Source: Apium graveolens
Taxonomy: Eukaryota; Streptophyta; Magnoliopsida; Apiales; Apiaceae
Length of the DNA stretch: 64,000 nt
Direction of reading: 5' to 3'
Assembly: GCF_009905375.1 (NCBI RefSeq)
Contig: NC_133653.1
Span: 67,654,329 to 67,718,328, forward strand
Below the pieces are notes generated by a model. It did not search any database. It saw only the letters and a list, made by a program, of their open reading frames with translations, and had not been told where the DNA came from. Below, piece by piece: positions 12,299 through 25,042 of this stretch (position 1 is its first letter; each line of letters starts with the position of its first letter). Both the position numbers and the translations under genes were made by a program.

Positions 12299-15200
12299 TG
12301 TAATATCCGGGATATATCGTGTAATTATTTTTGCTATTATATAATTATTATGTGTGTTCAGTATCTATTCTGTGAGTTAATTGTTAAAGTGTTATCTGTA
12401 CTTGGTTATTCAAAAATAATATTAATTGAGTATTTTTAATTTTTATATGTCCAAAATAAAATATAGATAATTGTCATATCTTCCTAATTATTTTTATGTT
12501 GGTTTATGGATTTATAAGAACCATCTGAAATTTCTAAATTTTTTTTTCGGATAATTAAAATCTATTTTATAAAAACGGGAACCAACCGACGTCAACCGTT
12601 GTTACGTTTTTGGAACCCGAAACTCTTTCGAGAACTCCTTCCTAACCTAATTGTAATATTCCGAGCATTTTCCATGTTTCGACTTTTTCGATCTGGCGTA
12701 CGGTTTGTCCTGCGCGGGTCCCGGCGCAACTTTTTCGATACAATATTCATTTCGGTAAATCAATAAAACCCGTATTTTCGATAAACGGGAGCTTTTTATT
12801 AAACTATCATAATTATCACTTCGTAATACGTGTAACCAGGCGCTGAGACCAAGACCGCAGTACAAATTGTACTGATTTGGAAAATTATCCCGAAAACCGA
12901 TACCGTTTGGATCAGTTTTTACAAATAAATGTACCGTTTTATATCCGGAATGATCCAACGGGATACTAATTTTCCGTAATTATAAATAGCCTTTTAACGT
13001 ATTTTATTTCGTATCAAAATCAATTGCTGACAGATAATTATATAATTTTCAGAAAAAAACCCTAATTTCCTAAAACTGTTCTAAGAATCAAACAAGCATT
13101 TGGAGGTGTTATTGAATTCGGTTTGGAAAGCTCGAGTAACCAATCTGAAGGTCTTGAAGAGCTCTACCAGATTCTGTAATCCATACACCTGCAGAAATCA
13201 AGGTTATTTTTCTAAAAATTTATTTATTTTCGAATTTATTTTATTAAAAATATGAACTTTTGTTCGGATGATTGTTTGTATGATTTGATGATTGCATGTT
13301 GTAGAGCTTGTTTTCCTGATGATTTTCATATGTCATACGTCTGATTTGGAGTTCAATAACATGTTCAAATTTGAGTTTGATTTTCGAATTTTAAAATTAG
13401 GGTTTATAACCCGTATGAATGTTCTTAATTGAAATTTGGGGGTTTCTTATTCTGTGATAGATTGATGTTGTGTTATAGTGGGTTGTGTTCTCTGTGAAAT
13501 TTGCAATCTAGTCGTATAAGTTTCATGAACCAACGAGGTCTGTAGAGAAGGGAGTTGTGTTTTGAAGTTTTCCGATGTTCGCCGGAAACTGGAAAATTTC
13601 ACGGCCAAATTCCGGCCAACTCAGGGATTGTTAGGTTGTTTTGATTACATGGTTGTGTTCCTGGTAACCTGTAGATGTGATCTGGAGGTGTTGGTGGTGT
13701 GAGGACGCCGGGAACGTGTTCTCCGGCCATCCCCGACTGTTTTCCGGCGACCCCCTGGAAAATTACAATTTAGTACCTATAGTTTTGAAAAAGATGCAGT
13801 TTGGTCCCTGTAGTTTCCAGACTTTGCAAAAATTTGATTTCTGTTTTAAAAATATTTAAAAATCATATTTCCTATTTATTTTTATTATAAAAATTCGTTT
13901 TTAATTTCTGAAAATTCTAAAAATTATATTTTAATTCTGAAAATTATTTTTAATTCACAAATAAATCTAAATTAATTAGTTAATTTCTAATTGATTAATT
14001 TGTCAATTAATTCGAAAATTAATTGATTAATTGATTTAATTAATTATTAATTGATTTTAATTAATTATTTAATTAGATTTAATTATTTAAAAATGATTAA
14101 AAATTCTGAAAAATAGTTTCGAGCTTTAAAATATTATTCTAAATTATATCCAAGGCTCGATAATTATTCTAAAATTATTTCGGAGCCAGAATTGGCCAAT
14201 CGAACCCTGTTTATTAACCCGAAATTGATCTAACGACCCGTTTTAATTCCGAAAAATGTTTTAAAAATCATTTTAAATACCAGAAAGCCTATTTATGACC
14301 CGAGACTTCTTTATAAATGATATATCATTGATTACGTGATGTATTATATGCTATATGTGACTTGTTAATTGACTATCGGTCTATATATTCTGTGTTTACT
14401 TGATTATTGCATAACTTTCAATCCGTTAATCGGATTTGGGTAAAACGAAGGGTAGATAGAAGTATATGTTGAATAGAATTCCATGAGCAAATTATTGATA
14501 GATGCTTATGATATGTAAGCAGAAGAGGCAAGACATAGGAAAGGGAAACAGATAGTTGAGGAGTAAGACGCTTGTGATTGGAAGCGAGTGCAGTGTAGTA
14601 AGCTAATATCAGGCAAGTATTCCGAACTTTCTCGAAATATTGTAATACGTGATAGTCTTGTTGATATTACAAGTGCTTTGAAGTACTAAAACCTAAACCC
14701 TGATTCCAGTTATTGTTCTTGAGCCATGAACCTTATTCTTTCTATACCATTGATTGTTATATACCCAAACACGAACCTCAAGTATACGATACTACTCCAC
14801 AAATACATGCAAATAAAATTCCAAACACTGAACTGAATTACTTGTACATTCAATCCTTGTATCCTATGCTTTGAAAGCCTAAATCTTTGAAACCCTGGAA
14901 TATTGATTCCTTTGTTATCCAATTCTTTCATTACCCAGCATCCAAGCTTTTAAATTGCCTTATTGATCCTTACAAGGATTGAAACCCTTTCATTGTTAAA
15001 CATTTATTGTTGTTAATGATTTCGGTTATTGTTTATTATTGCATATTCTGTTATTATGTTAGAATTGGATTGTTTTTATAAAATTGTGGACCAGATTCGT
15101 GGTCAGACCATATAATGGTCAAGTTAGGCCAATGTGTGCCTTGGATCCAGTAGTTAGAGCAATGCTGTGTGCCTTGCTCGGGGTTAGTGCGTGACTGATC

Positions 15201-15714
15201 AGCAGCCTAACCTTGGTTTTTAAATTAAAAGTATAATATCCAATTCTAAGTCATAATCCAATGTTCACTTGATATCATAATCATATTCACCTGATGATCA
15301 TTATTCTCAGTTTTGTCATTGTGACTTGCTGAGCTAGTTAGCTCATTCGTGCGATGTTGTTTATATTCTTTCCAGTTAAAAAGGAACCAGTTGGTAGCAA
15401 GGATCCCCAGTCCAGCGCGAGAGCTAGGGGTTCAGGTTGAGAAAGCTGAGCTAGTAGGCTTCTTTTGGGATAATTTAAGTTTGTAAAAGTTTGTAATAAT
15501 GTTTAATACTCAGTTTGAGTTTGGGATTTGAACGGTTTGTAATATATTAGTGTGTTTGGCTTGTGTGCATACTTTAACCTGTTGCGGTCCGTGGTGGTTG
15601 GTAAGTAGGGTCACTACATATATTATTATTATCTTTATTATTGTTATAAGCAGGTTATAATTAAGGTGTGTGTGTGGACCCAAAACTTCTGACCCGGGTT
15701 TGGAGGGTGCCACA
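12299..15714 (+). repeat. 5' LTR of the chromovirus
   Basis: The LTR runs from TGTAATATCCGGGATATA to GGAGGGTGCCACA, 3416 bp, long for an LTR. A TATA box (TATAAATAG) at 12981-12989 suggests that transcription starts near 13010-13020, leaving a leader of more than 2.5 kb within the LTR. An AT-rich block of repeated TTAATTGATT units lies at 13975-14090. A pyrimidine-rich splice-acceptor-like site (TATATTCTTTCCAG) ends at 15375. Small reading frames inside recur in the 3' LTR only because the LTRs are copies. Confidence 0.9.
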
Positions 15715-15718
15715 GGTT

Positions 15719-15731
15719 TGGTATCAGAGCC
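15719..15731 (+). promoter_or_regulatory. Primer binding site (tRNA-iMet type) of the chromovirus
   Basis: TGGTATCAGAGCC starts four bases after the LTR end at 15714. It is the standard complement of the 3' end of initiator methionine tRNA used by many plant copia and chromovirus elements. Confidence 0.9.
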
Positions 15732-15912
15732 ACAGGTTATAAGTCACTGACACAAGCCTAGGTTGACGGGAGTGGGTAGAGGGATAGGATTAGAAGTAAG
15801 GTATAGGATGATAGAACGTTGAGAGGTTGAGTATTATGGTATAACCGGTATTAGTATAGGTTGCGTCGTGGTACGAGATTCTTATATTACGATATGATTT
15901 CAGATAGCAGAG

Positions 15913-16425
15913 ATGGCCGACTCTTTTATTCCCGTATCAGCTGATCACTCAGAGCCTTCAGTTGGAGCACCAGCATCGGATCCACGTCCTGTTATTTCAC
16001 CAGCATTGGCTATTCTACCTCCACCGGTGTTGCAGCCCGTACCATTGCAGGCTATTCCACCTCCAGGCATGAGACCACCTGTTAGAGGACCCCCACCTGC
16101 TGATTCAGGCTTTACTAGTCATTCAGTCACAGGAGTACCTTTCCAGTTCTCTTCCTATCCTGTCCCATATCATCAGTTTGAGGCTTGCCTTATGGAGCAG
16201 CGATTCCTACAGGGTCAGATCCAGGAGTTATTGCATATCATGCGTACTAGAGAGATGGGGAGTGGTGAGAGGCGACTTAGGGAGAGGCTCCAGTCGTTTC
16301 GTAGAGCAGCTGCTGTGAGGATTGCTGAGGCTACACATGAGGACATCACCCCTGATTTCCTAGTGGAGTGGGCTAAGTGGGTTCTAGAGGAGCTTGAGGA
16401 GATAGGAGGTCCAGATTTGCCATGA
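15913..16425 (+). CDS. Extra ORF upstream of gag in the chromovirus
   Basis: A 170-residue frame begins with MADSFIPVSADHSEPS, about 180 bp after the PBS. Residues 1-75 are rich in Pro and Ala (PPPVLQPVPLQAIPPPG). The C-terminal half is charged and probably helical, with Arg-rich RRLRERLQSFRRAA near residue 115 and an acidic end. I recognise no domain. It is uninterrupted, which is notable next to a gag-pol frame with a stop, and ends 456 bp before the gag start. An acceptor-like ATGATTTCAG lies just upstream of its ATG. It may be an element protein made from a spliced or separate transcript. Function is unknown. Confidence 0.6.
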   Translation: MADSFIPVSADHSEPSVGAPASDPRPVISPALAILPPPVLQPVPLQAIPPPGMRPPVRGPPPADSGFTSHSVTGVPFQFSSYPVPYHQFEACLMEQRFLQGQIQELLHIMRTREMGSGERRLRERLQSFRRAAAVRIAEATHEDITPDFLVEWAKWVLEELEEIGGPDLP

Positions 16426-16881
16426 GCCAGAGATTCAGAGATGAAGATGCTGAGCAGTGTTGTTATGATTATGTAGTATGTATAGTAGTGTGTAGTGTGT
16501 ACCAGTAGACTTTTGAGTTGTATTTATAGACTAGCGATGCTGACTAGTGAGTAGGTTGTTGTACCCTTTTTGCTTTTACTTTCGAAGCGTCTTTACGCTT
16601 GTACTACCTAAAACTTTTGTTCTATATATCAGTACCTTTTTCCTTTCCAACACTGTCATTTACTTTATTGCACCTGTTTTACTTTACCTTATTTATTGCA
16701 CCAGTATACCCTGTGATACCATGTACCCTGTTTTCCATAACTGTTTATATTCTGTAAAGAAGCATGCAATTTACTTAGTTACAACTATTTTCAAAAAGAG
16801 ATATTCCTATTTTACAAAACTTTTCTTTTATACAAAGATTTAATTCAAAAGCTAAATAAATTGATTGATTCTTTACAGAAA
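16426..16881 (+). other. Spacer between extra ORF and gag of the chromovirus
   Basis: This stretch is non-coding and T-rich. It ends in TTGATTCTTTACAG directly before AAAATGCC at the gag start, which resembles a plant splice acceptor. Nothing else is recognisable. Confidence 0.5.
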
Positions 16882-19659
16882 ATGCCTCCCAGAAGAAATA
16901 CCCGCACCAACACCCAGAATGAAGAAACCAACAACAACAACAATAACAACCAAGATGATACAAACCAGAATGTGAACCCAGGACCCATGGACCCAGCAAT
17001 AGCCCAGATTCTTCAAATCTTGGCCCAAGAAACAGTTCACCTGGCACAACAACAGCAGAGACAGACCAATCCCCAGGTAATTTTCAAAACTTTTCAGGCA
17101 GTAAACCCACCAGAATTCAAGGGTTCCTTAGAGCCAATTGAAGCAAATGTGTGGTTAAAGGAAATAGAGAAGGCATTTGCCTTGGTAAAAGTGAAAGTGG
17201 AGCAGAAGGTTGAATTTGCAAGTTACTATCTGAAGAATGAGGCCACCTATTGGTGGGAGATGGTGAAGACATTGGAAAGCACATATGTTATTACTTGGGA
17301 AAGGTTTAAGGAATTGTTTTTAGAAAAGTATTTTCCTCAGTTCGTTCAGGATCAAATGGAGCTGAAGTTTTTAGAATTAAAGAAAGGGAACATGTCGGTA
17401 ACAAATTATGAGGGGAAGTTTGAGGAATTGTCAAGGTATGTGCCGTCGTATCTTGATACTGATAGAAAGAAAGCTAAGAGATTCCAGCAAGGCTTGAAGC
17501 CATGGATCAGAGGGAAGGTAGCTATTTTTGAATTGGATACCTATGTTGGGGTTGTACAGAAGGCTATGATCGCAGAGACAGAGAGTGAGATGTTCCAGAA
17601 AGATAAGGAAAGTAAGAAAAGGAAAGTTGAGGGAAGTGAGGGTCAGTCACAAATAGGGAAGTTTCCAAATTTTAAGAAGGGCAAGTTTCAGCCAGGGAGA
17701 AATTTTAATTTCAGAAGACAAAATGCAGAAGACGGAGGCCAGGGCAATCGTCCAGCTAATGTGAATCAGCCGAATCAGTTGAGATTAACCTTTCCAGATT
17801 GTCAAGTATGTGGAAAGAAGCATGGAGGAGTTTGTAACAAGTTGAATGTGGTATGTTTTAAATGTAACCAGAAAGGGCACTACTCGAGGGAGTGCCGAAA
17901 TCAGCCAGCAAGAGAGCCAGTAAATAAGGATCAACCTATTCGAAATCCAGCAGTGAAGGTTCCAGCCCTTGGATTTACATGCTTCAAATGTGGAAAGCCA
18001 GGACATATGGCCAGGGATTGCAAGACACCAGCCCCAGTTAGTAATGCATTAAGGATTATGGGATCTACCCCAACAGTGAATGAGACTCCGAGGGCTAGAG
18101 TTTTTGACATATCGGTGAAGGATGCGATCCAGGATACGGATGTCGTGGCAGGTACGCTTAATGTAAATTCTTTATGTGCCAAAGTGTTAATTGATTCGGG
18201 AGCAACTCGATCGTTTGTTTCACAAGATTTTGTTAGTAAGTTAAATTGTCCAGTTGGGTATTTAAATGAAATAATGAATGTGGAATTAGCAAATCAAGAA
18301 CGTGTAACTGTTAACCAAGTTTGTGGGAATTGTGAGATTGAGATTTCTGGTAGTAAGTTTTGTGTAGATTTCATACCGTTTAAGTTAGGAGAATTTGACG
18401 TTATATTAGGGATGGATTGGTTATCTAAGCATGATGCTCAGATAGATTGTCAAAATAAGAAAGTAATGGTGAAAACGCCAGACGAAAGAATAGTAACGTT
18501 CAAGGGACAGAAGCAGGTAAAGAAGTTCTTAACGATGATTCAAGCCAAGAAGTTACTACGACAAGGATGTGAGCATTTCGTAGCATATGTGATCGACAGA
18601 AGTCAGGAGCCAGCAAAACTTGAAGATATTCCAGTTATGAAGGAATTGCCAGATGTGTTTCCCGATGAATTACCAGGACTTCCTCCAGATAGAGAAATTG
18701 AATTTGCAATCGACTTAGCACCTGGAACCGAACCAGTATCCAAGGCCCCGTATAGAATGGCGCCCGTTGAGATGAAAGAGTTAGCAAAGCAATTACAAGA
18801 GCTGTTAGAGAAAGGAGTAATCAGACCCAGCGTATCCCCGTGGGGTGCACCGGTATTATTTGTCAAGAAGAAGGATGGAAGCATGAGACTGTGCATCGAC
18901 TATAGGGAGCTCAACAAGTTGACAATCAAGAATAAGTATCCGTTACCCAGAATTGATGATTTGTTTGACCAATTGAAGGGAGCCAAGTATTTCTCCAAAA
19001 TCGATTTAAGATCGGGATATCATCAACTGAAGATCAAACCAGAAGATATACCAAAGACAGCTTTCAGAACAAGGTATGGGCATTATGAATTTCTAGTAAT
19101 GTCTTTTGGATTGACCAATGCCCCAGCAGCGTTTATGGACCTGATGAACAGAATTTTCAAGGAATATTTGGACAAGTTCGTTATAGTATTTATAGACGAT
19201 ATTTTGATCTATTCAAAGACGGAGGAGGATCATGTGGAACATTTAAGGACAGCTTTGGAGATTTTAAGGAAAAAGAAGTTATATGCTAAATTGTCGAAGT
19301 GTGAGTTTTGGCTACAGGAAGTTCAGTTCTTAGGACATATAGTCAGTAATGAAGGGATCAAAGTGGACCCGGCAAAGATCGAGGCAATTACGAATTGGGA
19401 AAGACCGAGAACACCCACTGAGGTAAGAAGTTTCATGGGATTGGCAGGATATTATCGACGATTCGTTCAGAATTTCTCAAGAATTGCAACACCATTGACA
19501 AAGCTTACACGAAAGAATGAAAAGTTTATATGGAATGACAAGTGCGAAGAAAGTTTTCAGGAATTGAAGCGGAGATTAATCACGGCACCTGTTTTGTCAC
19601 TTCCAGACGATCAAGGGAATTTCGTAATTTATAGCGATGCTTCTTACAAAGGATTATGA
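16882..19659 (+). CDS. Chromovirus gag-protease-RT, ended by an in-frame stop in RNase H
   Basis: I chose the ATG at 16882 ([10 protein letters not shown]); the frame is open slightly further upstream but without an ATG. In order: Asn/Gln-rich N-terminus (residues 1-60); capsid-like gag domain (about 60-240, with YWWEMVKTL); CCHC knuckles at residues 325 ([14 protein letters not shown]) and 367 ([14 protein letters not shown]) after a Cys-rich element near residue 310; protease with IDSGATRSF at about 437; and reverse transcriptase with catalytic FIDD at residues 770-773 (19189-19200). RNase H opens with YSDASYKGL, then TGA at 19657 stands where the family normally has Gly. The same frame goes on for a further 616 codons, so this is one polyprotein gene with a single nonsense codon. 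Confidence 0.88.
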   Translation: MPPRRNTRTNTQNEETNNNNNNNQDDTNQNVNPGPMDPAIAQILQILAQETVHLAQQQQRQTNPQVIFKTFQAVNPPEFKGSLEPIEANVWLKEIEKAFALVKVKVEQKVEFASYYLKNEATYWWEMVKTLESTYVITWERFKELFLEKYFPQFVQDQMELKFLELKKGNMSVTNYEGKFEELSRYVPSYLDTDRKKAKRFQQGLKPWIRGKVAIFELDTYVGVVQKAMIAETESEMFQKDKESKKRKVEGSEGQSQIGKFPNFKKGKFQPGRNFNFRRQNAEDGGQGNRPANVNQPNQLRLTFPDCQVCGKKHGGVCNKLNVVCFKCNQKGHYSRECRNQPAREPVNKDQPIRNPAVKVPALGFTCFKCGKPGHMARDCKTPAPVSNALRIMGSTPTVNETPRARVFDISVKDAIQDTDVVAGTLNVNSLCAKVLIDSGATRSFVSQDFVSKLNCPVGYLNEIMNVELANQERVTVNQVCGNCEIEISGSKFCVDFIPFKLGEFDVILGMDWLSKHDAQIDCQNKKVMVKTPDERIVTFKGQKQVKKFLTMIQAKKLLRQGCEHFVAYVIDRSQEPAKLEDIPVMKELPDVFPDELPGLPPDREIEFAIDLAPGTEPVSKAPYRMAPVEMKELAKQLQELLEKGVIRPSVSPWGAPVLFVKKKDGSMRLCIDYRELNKLTIKNKYPLPRIDDLFDQLKGAKYFSKIDLRSGYHQLKIKPEDIPKTAFRTRYGHYEFLVMSFGLTNAPAAFMDLMNRIFKEYLDKFVIVFIDDILIYSKTEEDHVEHLRTALEILRKKKLYAKLSKCEFWLQEVQFLGHIVSNEGIKVDPAKIEAITNWERPRTPTEVRSFMGLAGYYRRFVQNFSRIATPLTKLTRKNEKFIWNDKCEESFQELKRRLITAPVLSLPDDQGNFVIYSDASYKGL

Positions 19660-21510
19660 TGTGTTCTTATGCAGCATGACAAGGTGATTGCGTATGCGTC
19701 AAGGCAATTGAAACCACACGAACAGAAGTACCCTACTCATGATTTGGAGTTAGCAGCTATAGTTTTCGCTTTGAAGATTTGGAGACATTATTTGTATGGA
19801 GAAAAGTGTGAGATTTTCACGGATCACAAAAGTTTGAAATATATATTTACCCAGAAGGAACTTAATATGAGACAAAAGAGATGGTTAGAATTGATCAAGG
19901 ATTATGATTGCTCGATTAATTATCATCCCGGTAAGGCGAACGTCGTAGCAGATGTGTTAAGTCGGAAGGAAAGGTTAAATGTGTTATCCGTACCTGAAGA
20001 GATATATAAAGAATTTCAAAAATTGGAATTAGAGATTAGAATTTCCAAGCCTGAGGAAGCAAAAGTGTACAGTATGATTTTCCAACCGGAGTTATTGGAG
20101 AAAATAAAGAAATGCCAGAAAGAGGTAATGGATCAAGATATAAACAGTTTGGTAGGTAAGGAATTATGCACGCAACAAGATGATCAAGGTATTCTTAGGT
20201 TTTCTTCAAGAATTTGGATTCCACCAGTAACGGAGCTGAAAAATGAAATTTTACAAGAGGCACATAGTTCAAGATATTCCATCCATCCAGGGAGTACCAA
20301 AATGTACAGAGATTTAAAGAAGAATTATTGGTGGCCAGATATGAAGAGGGAAATTACGGAATGGGTTAGCAAATGCTATACCTGTCAGAGAGTTAAAGCA
20401 GAGCATCAGAGACCAAGCGGATTGTTACAGCCATTGGAGATTCCAGAATGGAAGTGGGAACATATTACCATGGATTTCATAGTTGGATTACCAAGGACAA
20501 GGACTAATCATGATGCCATTTGGGTTATAGTAGATAAACTTACCAAGTCAGCTCATTTTCTGCCTATAAATGAAAGATTTTCGCTCGACAAGTTAGTTCA
20601 TATGTACTTGAAAGAGATCGTAGTTCGTCATGGAGTCCCAGTGTCTATCATATCTGATAGAGATCCAAGGTTTAATTCAAGATTCTGGAAGAGTTTTCAA
20701 GAATGTTTGGGAACAAGATTGAATATGAGTACGGCCTATCACCCCCAAACGGATGGCCAAAGTGAAAGAACAATCCAGATAATCGAGGACATGCTACGTG
20801 TTTGTGCTATTGATTTTAAAGGAAGTTGGGACGAGCATTTACCCCTGGTAGAGTTTGCTTATAACAACAGTTATCACGCCAACATTGGGATGCCACCTTA
20901 TGAAGTCCTTTATGGACGCAAATGTAGATCTCCAGTATATTGGGACGAAGTAGGAGAACGCAAAATACTCGGACCCGAATTGGTACAGCAGACAAAGGAA
21001 GTTGTTGAAATTATCCAGAAAAGATTAATAGCCGCACAAGATCGTCAAAGGAAATATGCAGACCAGTCAAGAAAAGACATGGAATTTGAAGAAGGAAGCT
21101 TGGTATTATTGAAAGTATCACCGTGGAAAGGACTAACGAGGTTTGGGAAGAAAGGGAAGCTAAACCCAAGATATGTCGGACCTTTTGAAATCCTAAAGCG
21201 TATTGGCAAAGTAACTTGCGAATTGGCGTTACCTCCGCACATGGAGCACATTCACAATGTTTTTCACATATCAATGCTTAAGAAATATAATCTAGACTCC
21301 AGGCATGTAATAGAATATGAGCCAATAGAGCTTCAAGCATATTTGTCATATATAGAGAGCCCGGTAGAAGTTCTAGAAGAGAGAGAGAAAGTATTGAGAA
21401 ATAAAGTGGTAAAGTTAGTAAGAGTATTATGGAGAAACCCAAAGGTTGAAGAGTCAACCTGGGAGTTAGAAAGTGATATGAGAGAAAAGTACCCTCATTT
21501 GTTTTCTTAG
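19660..21510 (+). CDS. Chromovirus RNase H-integrase-chromodomain, after the in-frame stop
   Basis: This continues the frame of 16882-19659 after TGA. It holds the rest of RNase H ([10 protein letters not shown] near 19820), then integrase. The integrase has a zinc-binding HHCC part (His near 20260 and 20285, CYTCQR near 20375), a catalytic core with Asp in TMDFIVGLP (20473), Asp in ISDRDPRF (about 20655) and Glu in GQSERTIQ (about 20764), and a [10 protein letters not shown] motif near 21178. The C-terminus ([20 protein letters not shown], then KYPHLF) is chromodomain-like; in chromoviruses this domain follows integrase and is thought to guide insertion to marked chromatin. No further break is seen before TAG at 21508-21510. 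Confidence 0.88.
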   Translation, partial: CVLMQHDKVIAYASRQLKPHEQKYPTHDLELAAIVFALKIWRHYLYGEKCEIFTDHKSLKYIFTQKELNMRQKRWLELIKDYDCSINYHPGKANVVADVLSRKERLNVLSVPEEIYKEFQKLELEIRISKPEEAKVYSMIFQPELLEKIKKCQKEVMDQDINSLVGKELCTQQDDQGILRFSSRIWIPPVTELKNEILQEAHSSRYSIHPGSTKMYRDLKKNYWWPDMKREITEWVSKCYTCQRVKAEHQRPSGLLQPLEIPEWKWEHITMDFIVGLPRTRTNHDAIWVIVDKLTKSAHFLPINERFSLDKLVHMYLKEIVVRHGVPVSIISDRDPRFNSRFWKSFQECLGTRLNMSTAYHPQTDGQSERTIQIIEDMLRVCAIDFKGSWDEHLPLVEFAYNNSYHANIGMPPYEVLYGRKCRSPVYWDEVGERKILGPELVQQTKEVVEIIQKRLIAAQDRQRKYADQSRKDMEFEEGSLVLLKVSPWKGLTRFGKKGKLNPRYVGPFEILKRIGKVTCELALPPHMEHIHNVFHISMLKKYNLDSRHVIEYEPIELQAYLSYIESPVEVLEEREKVLRNKVVKLVRVLWRNPKVEESTWELESDMREKYPHLFS

Positions 21511-21536
21511 GAGATTCTGAGGACAGAATCCTTTTT

Positions 21537-21549
21537 AAGGGGGGAAGGA
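21537..21549 (+). promoter_or_regulatory. Polypurine tract of the chromovirus
   Basis: AAGGGGGGAAGGA directly precedes the TG of the 3' LTR at 21550, 26 bp after the polyprotein stop. Confidence 0.85.
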
Positions 21550-24500
21550 TGTAATATCCGGGATATATCATGTAATTATTTTTGCAATTATATAATTATT
21601 ATGTGTGTTCAGTATCTATTCTGTGAGTTAATTGTTAAAGTGTTATCTGTACTTGGTTATTCAAAAATAATATTAATTGAGTATTTTAATTTTTATATGT
21701 CCAAAATAAAATATAGATAATTGTCATATCTTCCTAATTATTTTTATGTTGGTTTATGGATTTATAAGAATCATCTGAAATTTCTAAAATCTTTTTCCGG
21801 GTAATTAAAATCTATTTTATAAAAACGAGAACCAACCGACGTCAACCGTTGTTATATTTTTGGAACCCGAAACTCTTTCGAGAACTCCTTCCTAACCTAA
21901 TTGTAATATTCCGAGCATTTTCCATGTTACAACTTTTTCGATCCGGCATACGGTTTGTCCTGCGCTGGTCCCGGCGCAACATTTTCGATACAATATTCGT
22001 TTCGGTAAATCAATAAAACCCGTATTTTTGATAAACGGGAGCTTTTTATTAAACTATCACAATTATCACTTCGTAATACGTGTAACTAGGTGCTGAGACC
22101 AAGACCGCAGTACAAATTGTACTGATTTGGATAATTATCCCGAAAACCGATACCGTTTGGATCAGTTTTTACAAATAAACGTACCGTTTTATATCCGGAA
22201 TGATCCAACGGGATACTAATTTTCCGTAATTATAAATAGCCTTTTACCATATTTTATTTCGTATCAAAATCAATTGCAGACAGATAATTATATAATTTCC
22301 AGAGAAAAACCCTAATTTCCTAAAAATGTTCTAAGAATCAAACAAGCATTTGGAGGTGTTATTGAATTCGGTTTGGAAAGCTCGAGTAACCAATCTGAAG
22401 GTCTTGAAGAGCTCTACCAGATTCTGTAATCCATACACCTGCAGAAATCAAGGTTATTTTTCTAAAAATTTATTTATTTTCGAATTTATTTTATTAAAAA
22501 TATGAATTTTTGTTCGGATGATTGTTTATATGATTTGATGATTGCATGTTGTAGAGCTTGTTTTCCTGATGATTTTCATATGTCATACGTCTGATTTGGA
22601 GTTCAATAACATGTTCAAATTTGAGTTTGATTTTCGAATTTTAAAATTAGGGTTTATAACCCGTATAAATGTTCTTAATTGAAATTTGGGGGTTTCTTAT
22701 TCTGTGATAGATTGATGTTGTGTTATAGTGGGTTGTGTTCTCTGTGAAATTTGCAATCTAGTCGTATAAGTTTCATGAACCAACGAGGTCTGTAGAGAAG
22801 GGAGTTGTGTTTTGAAGTTTTCCGATGTTCGCCGGAAACTGGAAAATTTCACGGCCAAATTCCGGCCAACTCATGGATTGTTAGGTTGTTTTGATTACAT
22901 GGTTGTGTTCCTGGTAACCTGTAGATGTGATCTGGAGGTGTTGGTGGGGTGAGGACGCCGGGAACGTGTTCTCCGGCCATCCCCGACTATTTTCCGGCGA
23001 CCCCCTAGAAAATTACAGTTTAGTACCTATAGTTTTGAAAACGATGCAGTTTGGTCCCTGTAGTTTCCAGACTTTGCAAAAATTGGATTTCTGTTTTAAA
23101 AATATTTAAAAATCATATTTCCTATTTATTTTTATTATAAAATTCGTCTTTAATTTCTGAAAATTATAAAAATTATTATTTTAATTCTGAAAATTATTTT
23201 TAATTCACAAATAAATCTAAATTAATTAGTTAATTAATTTCAGTTAATTTCTAATTGATTAATTGGTCAATTAATTTGAAAATTAATTGATTAATTGATT
23301 TAATTAATTATTAATTGATTTTAATTAATTATTTAATTAGATTTAATTATTTAAAAAAATTTAAAAATTCTGAAAAATAGTTTCGAGCTTTAAAATATTA
23401 TTCTAAATTATTTCCAAGGCTCGATAATTATTCTAAAATTATTTCGGAGCCAGAATTGGCCAACCGAACCCTGTTTATTAACCCGAAATTGATCCAACGA
23501 CCCGTTTTAATTCCGAAAAATGTTTTAAAAACCTTTTTAAATACCAGAAAGCCTATTTATGACCTGAGACTTCTTTATAAATGATATATAATTGATTACG
23601 TGATGTATTATATGCTATATGTGACTTGTTAATTGACTATCGGTCTATATATTCTGTGTTTACTTGATTATTGCATAACTTTCAATCCGTTAATCGAATT
23701 TGGGTAAAACGAAGGGTAGATAGAAGTATGTGTTGAATAGAATTCCATGAGCAAATTATTGATAGATGCTTATGATATGTAAGCAGAAGAGGCAAGACGT
23801 AGGAAAGGGAAACAGATAGTTGAGGAGTAAGACGCTTGTGATTGTAAGCGAGTGCAGTGTAGTAAGCTAATATCAGGCAAGTATTCTGAACTTTCTCGAA
23901 ATATTGTAATACGTGATAGTCTTGTTGATATTGCAAGTGCTTTGAAGCACTGAAACCTAAACCCTGATTCCAGTTATTGTTCTTGAGCCATGAACCTTAT
24001 TCTTTCTAGACCATTGATTGTTATATATCCAAACACGAACCTCAAGTATACGATACTACTCCACAAATACATGCAAATAAAATCCCAAACTCTGAAATGA
24101 ATTACTTGTACATTCAATCCTTGTATCCTATGCTTTGAAAGCCTAAATCTTTGAAACCCTGGAATGTTGATTCCTTTGTTATCCAATTCTTTCATTACCC
24201 AGCATCCAAGCTTTTAAATTGCCGTATTGATCCTTACAAGGATTGAAACCCTTTCATTGTTAAACATTTATTGTTGTTAATGATTTCGGTTATTGTTTAT
24301 TATTGCATATTCTGTTTATTATGTTAGAATTGGATTGTTTTTATAAAATTGTGGACCACATTCGTGGTCAGACCATGTAATGGTCAAGTTAGGCCAATGT
24401 GTGCCTTGGATCCAGTAGTTAGAGCAATGTTGTGTGCCTTGCTCGGGGTTAGTGCGTGACTGATCAGCAGCCTAACCTTGGTTTTTAAATTAAAAGTATA

Positions 24501-24988
24501 ATATCCAATTCTAAGTCATAATCCAATGTTCACTTGATATCATAATCATATTCACCTGATGATCATTATTCTCAGTTTTGTCATTGTAACTTGCTGAGCT
24601 AGTTAGCTCATTCGTGCGATGTTGTTTATATTCTTTCCAGTTAAAAAGGAACCAGTTGGTAGCAAGGATCCCCAGTCCAGCGCGAGAGCTAGGGGTTCAG
24701 GTTGAGAAAGCTGAGCTAGTAGGCTTCTTTTGGGATAATTTAAGTTTGTAAAAGTTTGTAATAATGTTTAATACTCAGTTTGAGTTTGAAATAGTTGGGA
24801 TTTGAACGGTTTGTAATATATTAGTGTGTTTGGCTTGTGTGCATACTTTAACCTGTTGCGGTCCGTGGTGGTTGGTAAGTAGGGTCACTGCATATGTTAT
24901 TATTATCTTTATTATTGTTATAAGCAGGTTATAATTAAGGTGTGTGTGTGGACCCCAAACTTCTGACCCGGGTTTGGAGGGCGCCACA
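21550..24988 (+). repeat. 3' LTR of the chromovirus
   Basis: The 3439-bp copy of 12299-15714 has the same start and end. Differences by eye are scattered single bases plus short insertions, for example an extra TTAATTTCAG-containing piece near 23235 and GAAATAGTT near 24787. The TATA box recurs at 22231-22239. It ends at GCGCCACA, followed by the TSD copy CTTGT. Confidence 0.9.
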
Positions 24989-25042
24989 CTTGTACATTGA
25001 ACATTTGACAGTTTACAATAATTAAGTAAAGACTGAGCTTTC

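Larger units (their letters stand above)
12299..24988 (+). mobile_element. Complete Tekay-type chromovirus (Ty3/gypsy)
   Basis: The 12,690-bp element has LTRs at 12299-15714 and 21550-24988, a PBS at 15719, an extra ORF at 15913-16425, a gag-pol frame at 16882-21510 and a PPT at 21537-21549. The direct repeat CTTGT flanks it at 12294-12298 and 24989-24993. Chromovirus status rests on the chromodomain-like end of the polyprotein. The LTRs differ only by scattered substitutions and short indels, so the insertion is fairly recent. It lies in the 3' untranslated part of C1, between the end of the C1 extra ORF and the C1 PPT. Confidence 0.92.

Noticed and set aside
13677..13859. 60-codon frame present in both chromovirus LTRs (also 22927-23109)
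   Set aside because: The two are LTR copies of each other, so duplication is not evidence of selection. No domain is visible.
19669..21510. Second chromovirus frame as a separate gene starting at ATG 19669
   Set aside because: It is in the same frame as the upstream polyprotein and starts in mid RNase H. A single stop codon explains the split.
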